Positions 25,417 through 34,154 of a stretch of 64,000 nucleotides of DNA are shown piece after piece. The DNA comes from Oscillibacter sp. (GTDB taxonomy: Bacteria; Bacillota; Clostridia; Oscillospirales; Oscillospiraceae). Location of the stretch: assembly GCF_028693505.1 (NCBI RefSeq), contig NZ_JAQUVF010000001.1:87037-151036 (forward strand). The letters are read 5' to 3'. Below the pieces are notes generated by a model, which was given only the letters and a program-made list of their open reading frames with translations, was not told the DNA's origin and made no database searches. Numbering within the stretch: position 1 is the stretch's first letter; each line of letters starts with the position of its first letter. The translations under genes were made by a program, and so were the position numbers.

Positions 25417-25968
25417 TTACGCCGTGTAATAGATCAGCAGGCTCAGCTTTGCCGTTTCCGTGCCGATGTTGCTATAACAGTGGGGAACGTCGGCGTTGAA
25501 TTTCACGGAGTCCCCTTCCCCCAGCTCAAAGCGTTCGTCCGCCGCCCGAATTTCCACCGCGCCGCTGAACACCGTGATGTATTCTTCCGTCCCGGCCATA
25601 TGGGGCTGCGCCTGGAAGATGCCGCCCTCCAAAATTTCGATGCGGTACCCCTCAAACATCCGGCCCTCCTGAAAGGGAAAGATCAGATAACTGAGAAACT
25701 TCCCCTCCCCCTCCACCATGGTGGGGGTCTGTTCGCTGTGGATCACGATGGAGCCGCCTTCCTTTTTATCCACCAGCGAGGAAAAGGAAACGCGATAGCC
25801 GTTTGCAATCTTCCAGAGGACCGAAATGGTGGGGTTCGCGTCCCCCTTTTCAATTTGCGCCAGCATACTGCGGGAAACACCCGTCAGTCTTGCGGCGGCG
25901 TCCAAAGTCAGGTGCTTTTGTTCGCGAGCGGCCTTAATGTTTTTTGCAACGGTATAGTTGATGTCCAT
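25417..25968 (-). CDS. XRE-family regulator with C-terminal cupin domain
   Basis: 183 residues. Helix-turn-helix at about 8-62 (NIKAAREQKHLTLDAAARLT with GVSRSMLAQIEKG), and a cupin at about 105-180 (GTEEYITVFSGAVEI, GDSVKFNADVPHCYSN). Such proteins usually repress a neighbouring operon and respond to a small ligand bound by the cupin. The crotonase-hbd-thiolase operon is divergent and 181 bases away, with a GTCAA-TTAT-TTGAC repeat in the gap, so it is the likely target. It lies inside the spoIIID element. Confidence 0.88.
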   Translation of the reverse strand: MDINYTVAKNIKAAREQKHLTLDAAARLTGVSRSMLAQIEKGDANPTISVLWKIANGYRVSFSSLVDKKEGGSIVIHSEQTPTMVEGEGKFLSYLIFPFQEGRMFEGYRIEILEGGIFQAQPHMAGTEEYITVFSGAVEIRAADERFELGEGDSVKFNADVPHCYSNIGTETAKLSLLIYYTA

Positions 25969-25983
25969 TCCAACCTCCAGCTA

Positions 25984-26109
25984 TTGACAACAGTTGCGGT
26001 TTGCGATATATTGGAAAAAAATACGATATAAAGGACTGACGGCGCAAACTGCCAGAAAAGGTGCTTTATAGAGTTTAACGTAGAATAGACCGTTTGTCAA
26101 TTATTTGAC
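25984..26109. promoter_or_regulatory. Divergent promoter region, regulator and crotonase operon
   Basis: Plus strand: TTGACA (25984-25989), 17 bases, TATATT (26007-26012), reading to the crotonase operon. Minus strand: TTGACA, 17 bases, TAAACT (about 26100-26072), reading to the regulator. An inverted repeat GTCAA-TTAT-TTGAC at 26096-26109 overlaps the minus-strand -35 box and is a possible operator. Confidence 0.6.
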
Positions 26110-26149
26110 GATAAATGACGGCAAAGAAATCAAAAAAGGGGGAGAAACG

Positions 26150-26926
26150 ATGGCACTTGTTGACTTTACCGTAAAAGAGCAGATTGGCTATCTCACCATC
26201 AACCGACCCGAAGCGATGAACGCGCTGAGTGACGAGGTGCTGACGCAGTTTCACGAAGTGCTGGACGGCATTGATCCGGATGAGGTGCGCTGCATCATTG
26301 TGACCGGCGCCGGGGACAAGGCGTTTGCGGCCGGTGCGGACATTTCCCAGATGGCCTCCGCCACGCAGGCGCAGGGTGCGGCATATGCACGTCGCGGCAA
26401 CGATCTGATGCTGCGGGTGGAGGCGTATCCCATTCCCACCATTGCCGCGGTGAATGGATTTGCCCTGGGCGGCGGGTGCGAGCTGGCGATGAGCTGCGAC
26501 ATTCGTCTGGCCTCGGAGCGGGCGGTTTTCGGCCAGCCGGAGGTGAAGCTGGGCATCACGCCGGGCTTTGGCGGGTCCCAGCGGATGGCCCGCCTGATCG
26601 GCATGGGCCGCGCCAAGGAGCTGATCTATACGGCCCGCAACGTCAAGGCGGAAGAGGCGCTTTCCATCGGGCTGGTGCAGGCGGTGTATCCCGCCGAAAG
26701 CCTGCTGGCCGAGGCGGAAAAGCTGGCCCGGCGGATTGCCGCCAACGCGCCCATTGCGGTGCGCCAGTCCAAAAAGGCCATGAACGCCGGCATCCAGACG
26801 GATATCGTCAGCGGCGTGGCAATCGAGGTATCCGCCTTTGGCGAATGCTTTGAAACGGCGGATCAGCGGGAGGGAATGGCCGCTTTCCTGGAAAAGCGGC
26901 CCCATAAGCCATTTATAAATCGCTGA
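26150..26926 (+). CDS. crt: Enoyl-CoA hydratase/crotonase
   Basis: 258 residues, crotonase fold. Oxyanion-hole segments AFAAGADISQMAS (about 61-73) and FALGGGCELAMSCDIRLA (about 101-118), catalytic glutamates in GGGCELAMS and FGQPEVKLGITPG. It hydrates crotonyl-CoA to 3-hydroxybutyryl-CoA or the reverse. In this operon (crt-hbd-thl) it fits acetyl-CoA to crotonyl-CoA flow toward butyrate. GGGGGAG precedes the ATG at 26150; the 15 codons upstream are not used. It is cargo of the spoIIID element. Confidence 0.93.
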   Translation: MALVDFTVKEQIGYLTINRPEAMNALSDEVLTQFHEVLDGIDPDEVRCIIVTGAGDKAFAAGADISQMASATQAQGAAYARRGNDLMLRVEAYPIPTIAAVNGFALGGGCELAMSCDIRLASERAVFGQPEVKLGITPGFGGSQRMARLIGMGRAKELIYTARNVKAEEALSIGLVQAVYPAESLLAEAEKLARRIAANAPIAVRQSKKAMNAGIQTDIVSGVAIEVSAFGECFETADQREGMAAFLEKRPHKPFINR

Positions 26927-26980
26927 GAAATCGGCGTTTATAGAAAGAAAAAATAATGGAACATAACAGGAGGAGTTCGC

Positions 26981-27817
26981 GTGAAAGTAGCAATTTTTGG
27001 CGCGGGTACCATGGGCAGCGGTATTGCGCAGGTCTTTGCGGAAAAAGGCCACACGGCACTGCTTTTTGCAAGCAACCCCGCTTCTGCCCAGAAGCACAAG
27101 GATAAACTGGCCGCTTCTCTGGAAAAACGGGTGCAAAAGGGCAAGCTGAGCATTGATGCAAAGCAGGCGGTTCTGGACAACATCCTCATCGAGGAGACCA
27201 GCGCCTGTGCGGACGCCGATTTGGTCATCGAGTGCATCAAGGAAGAAATGAGCGCCAAGAAGGCTCTGCTCTCGGAGCTGGACGCGCTGTGCAAGAGCGA
27301 GACGGTGTTTGCCACCAACACCTCCTCCCTCTCCGTCACGGAGATGGGGCTGGGGCTGAAGCACTCCGTCATCGGCATGCACTTTTTCAATCCCGTCCCC
27401 ACCATGGCGCTGGTGGAGATCATTCGCGGCGCCAACACCACGCAGGAGACCTTCGAGTTTATCGAGAGACTGACCAAGACCATCGGCAAGGAGCCGGTGG
27501 AGGTTTCCGAGGCCCCCGGCTTTGTGGTCAACAAAATTCTGGTCCCCATGATCAACGAGGCCATCGGTCTGGTGGAAACCGGCGTGGCCTCCGTGGCGGA
27601 TATCGACAAGGCCATGATGCTGGGCGCAAACCATCCCATGGGCCCTCTGGCTCTGGGCGACTTTGTGGGGCTGGACGTGTGCCTCGCCGTGATGGAGACG
27701 CTGCACCGGGAGACGGGCGATCCCAAGTATCGTCCCGCGCTGCTGCTGCGCAAGATGGTTCGCGGCGGTCTGCTGGGCCGTAAGACCGGCAAGGGCTTCT
27801 ACGACTACTCCAAGTAA
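26981..27817 (+). CDS. hbd: 3-hydroxybutyryl-CoA dehydrogenase
   Basis: 278 residues. NAD(P)-binding [18 protein letters not shown] at residues 7-24; 3-hydroxyacyl-CoA dehydrogenase signature with the catalytic histidine in [17 protein letters not shown] (about 130-146); C-terminal domain with [16 protein letters not shown]. It reduces acetoacetyl-CoA to 3-hydroxybutyryl-CoA. It starts at GTG 26981 after AGGAGGAG. Middle gene of the crt-hbd-thl operon inside the element. Confidence 0.95.
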   Translation: MKVAIFGAGTMGSGIAQVFAEKGHTALLFASNPASAQKHKDKLAASLEKRVQKGKLSIDAKQAVLDNILIEETSACADADLVIECIKEEMSAKKALLSELDALCKSETVFATNTSSLSVTEMGLGLKHSVIGMHFFNPVPTMALVEIIRGANTTQETFEFIERLTKTIGKEPVEVSEAPGFVVNKILVPMINEAIGLVETGVASVADIDKAMMLGANHPMGPLALGDFVGLDVCLAVMETLHRETGDPKYRPALLLRKMVRGGLLGRKTGKGFYDYSK

Positions 27818-27870
27818 AATTTTTCAATACGGGCAGCTGAATGCCTGAAAATAACAGGAGGTTTTCCCCT

Positions 27871-29076
27871 ATGGAGACAAAGGAAGTTGTGATCGTCAGT
27901 GCGTGCCGCACTGCCATCGGCAAGTTCATGGGCCAGTTCAAGGCCGTTTCCGCAAGAGAGCTTGCCATCACCGCCGGCAGCGAGGCAATCCGCCGCGCCG
28001 GCATCGATCCCAAGATCGTGGATTCCATGGTTATGGGCGAGGTTTACGCCGGTATGCAGGGCTCCCTGCCCGCCCGTCAGGTTTCCATGCGCGTGGGTCT
28101 GGACGAGTCCAGCAACGCCGTGACGGTGAACCAGAACTGCGCTTCCGGTATGCGCGCGCTGGAGATCGCCTGCAACGATATCCAGCTGGGCAAGAGCGAG
28201 ATCGCGCTGGTGGTCGGCACGGAGAACATGACGCAGACCCCCTACCTGCTGGAAAAGGCCCGCATGGGCTATCGCATGGGCGACAGCAAGCTCATTGACT
28301 CCCTGCTGCACGACGCGCTGTACGACGATCTCAGCGGCGGACACATGGGCGTGACCGCCGACAACGTGGCAAAGCGCTACAACATCACCCGGGAAGAGTG
28401 CGACGCGCTGGCCGCCCAAAGCCATCAGCGCGCCTGCGCCGCCATCGACGGGGGCAAGTTCAAGGAAGAGATCGTCCCCGTGACCATCAAGAGCAAAAAG
28501 GGCGACCAGATCGTGGATACCGACGAGCATCCCATTCGCGGCTGCACGGCGGAATCCATCGGCAAGATGAAGCCCGCCTTCACCCCGGACGGCGTGACCA
28601 CTGCCGCCAACGCCTCCGGCATCAACGACGCCGCCGCTGCCGTGGTGGTGATGTCCGCCGACAAGGCCAAGGAGCTTGGCATCCGGCCCATGGCGAAAAT
28701 GCTTCATATTTGCAGCGAGGGCGTGGACCCCAACTACATGGGCATCGGCCCCGCCGTGGCGATCCCCAAGTGCCTGCGCGCCGCCGGACTCTCCTTTGAC
28801 GATGTGAATTACTGGGAGATCAACGAGGCGTTCGCCGCCCAGTTCCTCGGCGTGGAGCGCAAGCTGAAGGAGGACTGCGGCGTGGAGCTGGACATGAGCC
28901 GCATCAATGTCAACGGCTCCGGTATTTCTCTGGGCCACCCCATCGGCTGCACCGCGCTGCGCATCATCGTCTCCATGCTCTATGAGATGCAGCGCAAGGA
29001 CTACAAGGTCGGCTGCGCCTCCTTGTGCGTGGGCGGCGGTCCCGCCATGGCGTCCCTTTGGACCCGCGACGTGTAA
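27871..29076 (+). CDS. thlA: Acetyl-CoA C-acetyltransferase (thiolase)
   Basis: 401 residues. The acyl-accepting cysteine is in NQNCASGMRALEIA (about residues 88-101); NVNGSGISLGHPIGCTALRI (about 343-362) carries the catalytic histidine, and CVGGGPAMA the second cysteine. It condenses two acetyl-CoA to acetoacetyl-CoA, the entry to butyrate formation, or the reverse. AGGAGG before the ATG at 27871 sets the start; the ORF extends 10 codons further without support. Last gene of the operon; a strong terminator follows. Confidence 0.95.
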   Translation: METKEVVIVSACRTAIGKFMGQFKAVSARELAITAGSEAIRRAGIDPKIVDSMVMGEVYAGMQGSLPARQVSMRVGLDESSNAVTVNQNCASGMRALEIACNDIQLGKSEIALVVGTENMTQTPYLLEKARMGYRMGDSKLIDSLLHDALYDDLSGGHMGVTADNVAKRYNITREECDALAAQSHQRACAAIDGGKFKEEIVPVTIKSKKGDQIVDTDEHPIRGCTAESIGKMKPAFTPDGVTTAANASGINDAAAAVVVMSADKAKELGIRPMAKMLHICSEGVDPNYMGIGPAVAIPKCLRAAGLSFDDVNYWEINEAFAAQFLGVERKLKEDCGVELDMSRINVNGSGISLGHPIGCTALRIIVSMLYEMQRKDYKVGCASLCVGGGPAMASLWTRDV

Positions 29077-29139
29077 AAAACAGACTCCCTTTTACCCGCG
29101 CGCAGAGGAGGACCTCCCTCTTTTGCAGCGCACCCTCTC

Positions 29140-29178
29140 AAAAAACGCTGCCATGGAGAAATCCATGGCAGCGTTTTT
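29140..29178 (+). terminator. Bidirectional terminator
   Basis: A 17-bp stem AAAAACGCTGCCATGGA with its complement, ending in TTTTT; between thiolase and the convergent hydrolase. Confidence 0.9.
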
Positions 29179-29179
29179 C

Positions 29180-30127
29180 TTATTGGGCCAACAGGAAGCG
29201 CGTCACGCTCTCCATGGCGGCAGCGGCCTTTTTAGTGGGGAACATCTGAAATACGTGCCACATGTCCTCACTGACCTCCAGCCGGGCGGAAACGCCCGCG
29301 CGGCAGAGCTTTTCGTAAAGCGCCTCTGCGTCGGAGTAGAGAATTTCGTGGTCCCCCACCTGAATGAGCACGGGCGGAAAGCCCGCAAAGTCCCCAAAGA
29401 GCGGAGAAAGCGACGGAAGATGCAGGTCGGCGGCACCTGCGTAGGCGCAGCGCACCGCTTCGATATATTCCGGCGTCAGCATGGGGTCCAGCGTTGCCCG
29501 CTCCGCATAGGACGCCCCGCTCATGGTCATGTCGGTCCAGGGGGACATCAAAACCAGCGCGCCGGGCAGCCGCCGCGCCGCGGAGCGCAGCCGGTGACAG
29601 AGCACCAGCGCCAGGTTGCCGCCTGCGGAGTCCCCCGCCAGCACCACGTTTTCCGCGCCGTAGCCCAACAGCATCAGGTAGTCCCACGCCTGCACGGCGT
29701 CCTGCACGGCGGCGGGATAGGGGTGCTCCGGCGCCAGACGGTATTCAAAGCTGAGCACGTCGTAGCCGGTGGCGTTGGCCAGCTTGGAGGCGAGGACCCG
29801 GGAATAGCCCAGATTTCCGCTGGTATAGCCGCCGCCGTGGCAGTAGAGGACCACGTGGCGGTTCCCGTGGGGAGTTTTTAACCGCATCCACGCCGCCGCC
29901 ATGTCGCCAAGGCGGAATTCCTCCCACGCCATGCCCGACATCGGCGCGGTCAGCCGCCCTAAAATCTCCTGATTGCGCCGCTGGCGCTCCAGCTCCTCCG
30001 GCGTGAGAGCCTCCGGCGTGCTGGCGCTGTGCAGCGCTTTGAGCGCCCGCATCATCGGCGCAAGGCGCTTTTGCTCCGCCTCCTGCCGGGCAGCGCCCCC
30101 TTTGCCGCTTTTAAAAAGCCCTTCCAT
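29180..30127 (-). CDS. Alpha/beta hydrolase, hormone-sensitive-lipase family
   Basis: 315 residues. HSL-type motifs: oxyanion YCHGGGYTSGN (about residue 108), nucleophile GDSAGGNLAL (about 176), acid VGDHEILYSDAEALYEKL (about 266), histidine in MWHVFQMFP (about 297). It hydrolyses short-chain esters or related substrates in the cytoplasm. AGGAGG is 8 bases before the ATG at 30127; upstream ATGs lack a site. Divergent from an acyltransferase-like gene 244 bases away that may form or use the matching ester. Inside the spoIIID element. Confidence 0.88.
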   Translation of the reverse strand: MEGLFKSGKGGAARQEAEQKRLAPMMRALKALHSASTPEALTPEELERQRRNQEILGRLTAPMSGMAWEEFRLGDMAAAWMRLKTPHGNRHVVLYCHGGGYTSGNLGYSRVLASKLANATGYDVLSFEYRLAPEHPYPAAVQDAVQAWDYLMLLGYGAENVVLAGDSAGGNLALVLCHRLRSAARRLPGALVLMSPWTDMTMSGASYAERATLDPMLTPEYIEAVRCAYAGAADLHLPSLSPLFGDFAGFPPVLIQVGDHEILYSDAEALYEKLCRAGVSARLEVSEDMWHVFQMFPTKKAAAAMESVTRFLLAQ

Positions 30128-30371
30128 GCCGCGTCCCTCCTGTCGTTTGGTGTTTGCCATGCGCTCATACGGCCCTGTGCCGTCTCTAAAACACGGCCTT
30201 AAATTCAGACACCCACCCACGGCGTGGGCGGATGCACGTAAAATAACCGCTTTGCGGGTATTCTATCATAAATATTTCCGGAAAGGAAGTCCTTCGCTCT
30301 TCCTTGCGCATGAGAGCGCGCCGTGATACAATACCGGTATTAAAATTGCTCGCGGCCTGCGGGAGGCAGTT

Positions 30372-31640
30372 ATGGAAAAAAAGCGCTGGTACAAACTGGA
30401 CAACGCGGGAGTCCTTTATTCCGCCTTGCAGCGGGAGGAATATTCCGCCACATACCGCTTCTCTGCCCTGCTGCGCGACATGGTGGACCCGGCTGCGCTG
30501 CAGCGGGCCATCGACGCGGTGATGCCCCGCTTTCCCGGCTTTGCCATGCGGATTCGCCGGGGCGTGTTCTGGAACTATCTGGAGCCGAATCCCAGCCCCG
30601 GCCCCTTTTTGAAAGAGGATGTCTCCGATCCCTGCCAGCCCTTTCGCTTTCACGAGGACGACCGCTGGCTGGTCCGCTTCTATTATTACCGTACCCGCAT
30701 TTCCGTGGAGGTATTCCACGCGCTGTCCGACGGGGCCGGCACGCTGGTGTTTTTCCGCACGCTGCTGGCGGAGTATCTGCGCCAAAAGGGCTGGGAGATC
30801 CCGCCGGGAGACGGCGTGCTGGACCTGGGGGAGGCACCCCGGGCGGAGGAGCTGGAGGACGCGTACGCCCGGTATGCCGGGTCCCACGCAAGAAAGCTGA
30901 AGCTGCTGCCCAAGGCGTTTTTAAATCTTGGCACCGCGGAGCCGTTTTATACCTTCCACGTGACCATGGGGTTTGTCCCCCTTGGGGCGCTGAAGGAAAA
31001 GGCGCGGGGATACGGCGTTTCCGCCACGGAATATCTGGCGGCCGTGCTGATCTGGGTTTTGCTGGAGCGCCAGCGGCAGGCCCACCCCTACCGACAGCGT
31101 CCGGTGGCGCTGGCGGTGCCCATCAACCTGCGGGCCTACTTCCCCTCCGAGACGCTGCGCAATTTCATCACCACGGTCCGCCCGTCCATCGACCCCACGC
31201 TGGGGGAGTATTCCTTTGAGGAGATCGTGGGGCAGGTCCACCACTATATGAAGCTGCACGTGAACCGTCAGGAGATGCAGTCGGCCTTCACCGCCAACGT
31301 GCGCTTTACCACCACGGCGGCGCTGAAGATCATCCCGGCCTTTTTGAAAACTCCGGTCATGGCCGCCAACTACCGGCTCCACGGTGTGCTGCCCTACTCC
31401 TGCACCTATACGAATCCCGGCCTTTTCACGGTGCCGGAGGCCATGCGCCCCCATATCCGGGGGATGGAGGTCATTTTGGGGCAGGCCACGGTCCCCCGGT
31501 GCCACTGCGCGTCCATCGGCTATGGCGACACCATGGAGATCACCTTTGCCGGCACACAGGCGGAGAGCGACACGGAGCGGGACTTTTTTCGCTTTCTCGT
31601 TCGCGCGGGCATTCCCGTCCGGGTGGAGAGCAACCGCTGA
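30372..31640 (+). CDS. Alcohol acetyltransferase/condensation-domain-like protein
   Basis: 422 residues. Resembles the chloramphenicol-acetyltransferase/condensation superfamily: an active-site-like HALSDGAGT (about residue 118, form HxxxDG), an N-terminal acyl-carrier fold, and a later conserved block VALAVPINLRAYFPSETLRNF (about 250, last residue trimmed in other members). Such proteins move acyl groups from CoA or a carrier to an alcohol or amine. GGGAGG precedes the ATG. It is followed 15 bases later by the DUF6320 gene and faces a lipase-like gene, a cassette I have seen as typical of Clostridia; the pathway is unknown. Confidence 0.7.
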   Translation: MEKKRWYKLDNAGVLYSALQREEYSATYRFSALLRDMVDPAALQRAIDAVMPRFPGFAMRIRRGVFWNYLEPNPSPGPFLKEDVSDPCQPFRFHEDDRWLVRFYYYRTRISVEVFHALSDGAGTLVFFRTLLAEYLRQKGWEIPPGDGVLDLGEAPRAEELEDAYARYAGSHARKLKLLPKAFLNLGTAEPFYTFHVTMGFVPLGALKEKARGYGVSATEYLAAVLIWVLLERQRQAHPYRQRPVALAVPINLRAYFPSETLRNFITTVRPSIDPTLGEYSFEEIVGQVHHYMKLHVNRQEMQSAFTANVRFTTTAALKIIPAFLKTPVMAANYRLHGVLPYSCTYTNPGLFTVPEAMRPHIRGMEVILGQATVPRCHCASIGYGDTMEITFAGTQAESDTERDFFRFLVRAGIPVRVESNR

Positions 31641-31655
31641 AAGGAGGGGCTGTAT

Positions 31656-32348
31656 ATGCCCTATTGCGTCAACTGCGGCGTAGAACTGAATCCGGGGAGT
31701 AAAAGCTGCCCCCTTTGCAAAACCCCTGCCTGGCAGCCGGAGGCCATTGACCCGCCCTACTTCCCCACCAAGCCCGCGGAGGTGGCGCTGGTTTCCAAAC
31801 GGATGCTGGCGCTGATCGTCACGTGTATGCTGGTTTCCGTGGGGGCCAGCTGCGGCCTTGTCAACTTGATTTTGCCCACGGAGCGGCCGTGGTCGCTGTA
31901 CGTCATCGGCGCGGTGGTCATGCTTTGGATTTGGCTGGTGCTGCCCATGCTGCTGCGCCGGATGCCCACGTTTTTGCGCCTGACGCTGGATGTGGCCGCC
32001 ATCGGCATCTACGTTTACCTGATTTCCCTCGATCTCAACGGCACACACTGGTTCCGCGCTCTGGCACTGCCCCTTTTGGGCGTTTGCTGCGCGGTGGTGT
32101 TTTTGCTAAGCTTCTTGCTGCGGGGCAACCGGCGCTCCCGGCTCTCCGCCATTTCCCTCACCATCGGCGCGGCGGGCCTGATGGCGCTGGGCACGGAATT
32201 TTTTACGGACCGCTATCTGCACGGCGCGTGGGACCCCGGCTGGTCCCTTGCCACGGTGGTGATCTGCGTGGCGCTGATCATCCCCCTGCGCATCATCCGG
32301 CACGTGCCGTCTCTACGCAATGAGGTCCGCCGCCGCTTCAGCCTGTAA
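31656..32348 (+). CDS. DUF6320 membrane protein with zinc ribbon
   Basis: 230 residues. An N-terminal zinc ribbon (CVNC at residues 4-7, CPLC at 17-20) is followed by a cytoplasmic linker and six hydrophobic segments (about 48-215). AAAGGAGG precedes the ATG. It matches my recollection of the DUF6320 family, found beside acyltransferase-like genes. Function unknown; a membrane partner of the upstream acyltransferase is inferred only from position. Confidence 0.7.
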   Translation: MPYCVNCGVELNPGSKSCPLCKTPAWQPEAIDPPYFPTKPAEVALVSKRMLALIVTCMLVSVGASCGLVNLILPTERPWSLYVIGAVVMLWIWLVLPMLLRRMPTFLRLTLDVAAIGIYVYLISLDLNGTHWFRALALPLLGVCCAVVFLLSFLLRGNRRSRLSAISLTIGAAGLMALGTEFFTDRYLHGAWDPGWSLATVVICVALIIPLRIIRHVPSLRNEVRRRFSL

Positions 32349-32390
32349 ACAGTGCACGCCGCGTGAAGAAAGGACTTTTGAACAGTCCGA

Positions 32391-32433
32391 CATCCCGCCT
32401 GATCTCCTTTGAGATCGGGCGGGATGCTTTTTT
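32391..32433 (+). terminator. Terminator after the DUF6320 gene
   Basis: A 16-bp stem CATCCCGCCTGATCTC with GAGATCGGGCGGGATG (one G-T pair), loop CTTT, then CTTTTTT. Confidence 0.9.
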
Positions 32434-32477
32434 AAAGGGGTTTCCGCCGCTTCGCGGTTTGGAAAATGGACGGCGGG

Positions 32478-33962
32478 TCAAGGGCAAAGGTAGACGTCCA
32501 CAGCGCCGTCTTTGTCCACCTCAATTTTTTCCACCAGCTGGCGCAGCTGCGCGTTGTTGAACCTTTCCACGCTGACAAGCGCGGGCAGACGCTGCGCAAG
32601 GCCCTTTGCAATGCGCTGCGCGGCGGCAAGGTCCGGCGGGGCGGAGGGCAGTTTGGAAAGCGCCGATTCCAGCCGGGAAAGCTCCGCCCTGCCCCGGCCG
32701 AGGGCCTGCTCCAGCTCCTCCCGGGTGATGAGATCGTCGGCATAGAGCGCGGTGTATTTGCCCCGCTGCGTTTCAAGCTTTTTCATCTGGGCTTGCAGGC
32801 TTTTGCGGTGTGCGTCGGCTGTTTGCCGGTCCCGAAAAAGCTGCCTGAGCGCCCCGCGCAGAAGGCTTTCCAGGCGGCGATGGCCTTGCAAAAGCGTGAG
32901 AAAGTACCGGTCCAGCGCCTCTGCAAGGGCCTGCTCGTCCACGGCGGCGGCGTTGGGACAGCTGTCGGCTCCCTGCCCGTTGTGCCGGCTGCAAACCCAG
33001 CGGACGTATGTGTTGCGGTAGGTGCGGCTGACTCGGCGGAAGGACCAGCCGCAGTCCTTACAGCGGATCAGGGTGGAAAATAAGTACCGATTGCTCTCGC
33101 GCCTGTGCTCTTGGTGAAACGCCCGGCTCCGGTCGGCCATCAGCGCGCGGGCCCGGTCAAAGAGCGCGTCCGGCAGGATGCGCAGCTCCGGCGCGCTGAC
33201 CACCAGCCAGGTTTCCTCGTCCCGGTCGGCCCGGGCGCTGGTGAGAAAATCCGCGATCTCCTGCTTGCCGTTGATGACTTTTCCGGTGTAGAGGGGATTT
33301 GCGAGAATGCGGCACACGGCGCTTTGGTTCCAGCAGCAGCCCCGCTTGGTCCGCACCCCCTGCCCGTTTAAAAGCGCGGCAATTTTGCCGCCGCCATAGC
33401 CATCCTCCACATACCACTGGTAGATTTGGCGCACCACGGCGGATTCCGCGGCGTTGATGGAAAGGTGGAACAGGTCTCCGGGAATCTTGTCGTACCCATA
33501 GACCAGATTGGGGACCTTCCCCTTTTCCGCGTTGACCCGCTTGCCGAACTTTACCCGCTTGGACATGTTGGCGGATTCCTCCTGCGCCAGCGCACCGAAC
33601 ACCGTGAGGATGAACTCACTCTCCCCCATGGAGGTCATGTTGGCGGTGAGGAAAACGGTCTCGATGCCCAGCGCCTTGAGCCGCCGCACGCTTTGCAGCA
33701 GGTCCACCGTGTTGCGGGCGAGGCGGGAGATGTCCTTCACCACCACCAGCTCAAAAAGACCCTGCTCCGCGTCGGCCATCATCTGCTGAAATTCCCTGCG
33801 GCGCTTGACCTTCGTGCCGGAAAGCCCTTCGTCGGCATAGAGCCGGGTCAGGGTGTGGCGGTTTTTTTGCGCGTACTCCACAAAGAAGCGCTTTTGGGTA
33901 TCCAGCGAGTTGAGCTGATCGGCCTTGTCTGTGGAGACGCGGCAGTAAGCGGCAATCTTTAT
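32478..33962 (-). CDS. Large serine recombinase of the spoIIID element
   Basis: 494 residues. The N-terminal resolvase domain has the catalytic serine in AYCRVSTDKADQ (Ser10), then LYADEGLSGT, KDISRLARN and GEFxx-type helix E residues. The recombinase domain (about 170-270) reads YGYDKI, AALLNGQGVRTKRG and ANPLYTGKVING. A zinc ribbon (about 300-345) has CKDCGWSF and later cysteines, followed by a long coiled coil. The GTG at 33881 would delete the catalytic serine. Upstream to the in-frame TGA there is no ATG, GTG or TTG. AAAGGAGG sits 9 bases before an ATA at 33962, so I infer a rare AUA start (AUU at 33956 is possible). It should excise the element flanked by the two spoIIID halves. Confidence 0.88.
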   Translation of the reverse strand: MKIAAYCRVSTDKADQLNSLDTQKRFFVEYAQKNRHTLTRLYADEGLSGTKVKRRREFQQMMADAEQGLFELVVVKDISRLARNTVDLLQSVRRLKALGIETVFLTANMTSMGESEFILTVFGALAQEESANMSKRVKFGKRVNAEKGKVPNLVYGYDKIPGDLFHLSINAAESAVVRQIYQWYVEDGYGGGKIAALLNGQGVRTKRGCCWNQSAVCRILANPLYTGKVINGKQEIADFLTSARADRDEETWLVVSAPELRILPDALFDRARALMADRSRAFHQEHRRESNRYLFSTLIRCKDCGWSFRRVSRTYRNTYVRWVCSRHNGQGADSCPNAAAVDEQALAEALDRYFLTLLQGHRRLESLLRGALRQLFRDRQTADAHRKSLQAQMKKLETQRGKYTALYADDLITREELEQALGRGRAELSRLESALSKLPSAPPDLAAAQRIAKGLAQRLPALVSVERFNNAQLRQLVEKIEVDKDGAVDVYLCP

Positions 33963-33992
33963 GGCGAAACGCCTCCTTTCCGAATGAATGGG

Positions 33993-34154
33993 TCACGGGA
34001 CCTTGCCTGTGCGCCCCGTGGGTGCGTCCACGGCGGCGGAAGCGGGCGCGGACAGGGCGGCAAGAAGCTCCGGCGGCGCGGACTGCACCAGCAGGCTTAG
34101 CAGGCGTTCGAGAGAGGGCTCCTGATTTTCCGGCGGGTGAAAACGAACGGTCAT
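33993..34154 (-). CDS. Small ORF between spoIIID N-half and recombinase
   Basis: 53 codons from the ATG at 34154, with AAAGGAG 11 bases upstream. The product begins MTVRFHPPENQEPSLERLLS and continues with a leucine-rich helix and an alanine/proline tail. No family recognised. It overlaps the end of the element-derived tail of the truncated spoIIID frame (ATGA-type overlap near 34151-34154) and ends 30 bases before the recombinase start, so spoIIID-N, this ORF and the recombinase look like one transcript. It could be an excision cofactor or a translation-coupling leader; both are guesses. Confidence 0.45.
   Translation of the reverse strand: MTVRFHPPENQEPSLERLLSLLVQSAPPELLAALSAPASAAVDAPTGRTGKVP

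Noticed and set aside
32478..33881. Recombinase starting at GTG 33881.
   Set aside because: This would remove the catalytic serine motif YCRVSTD that is present in frame immediately upstream with a strong ribosome-binding site.
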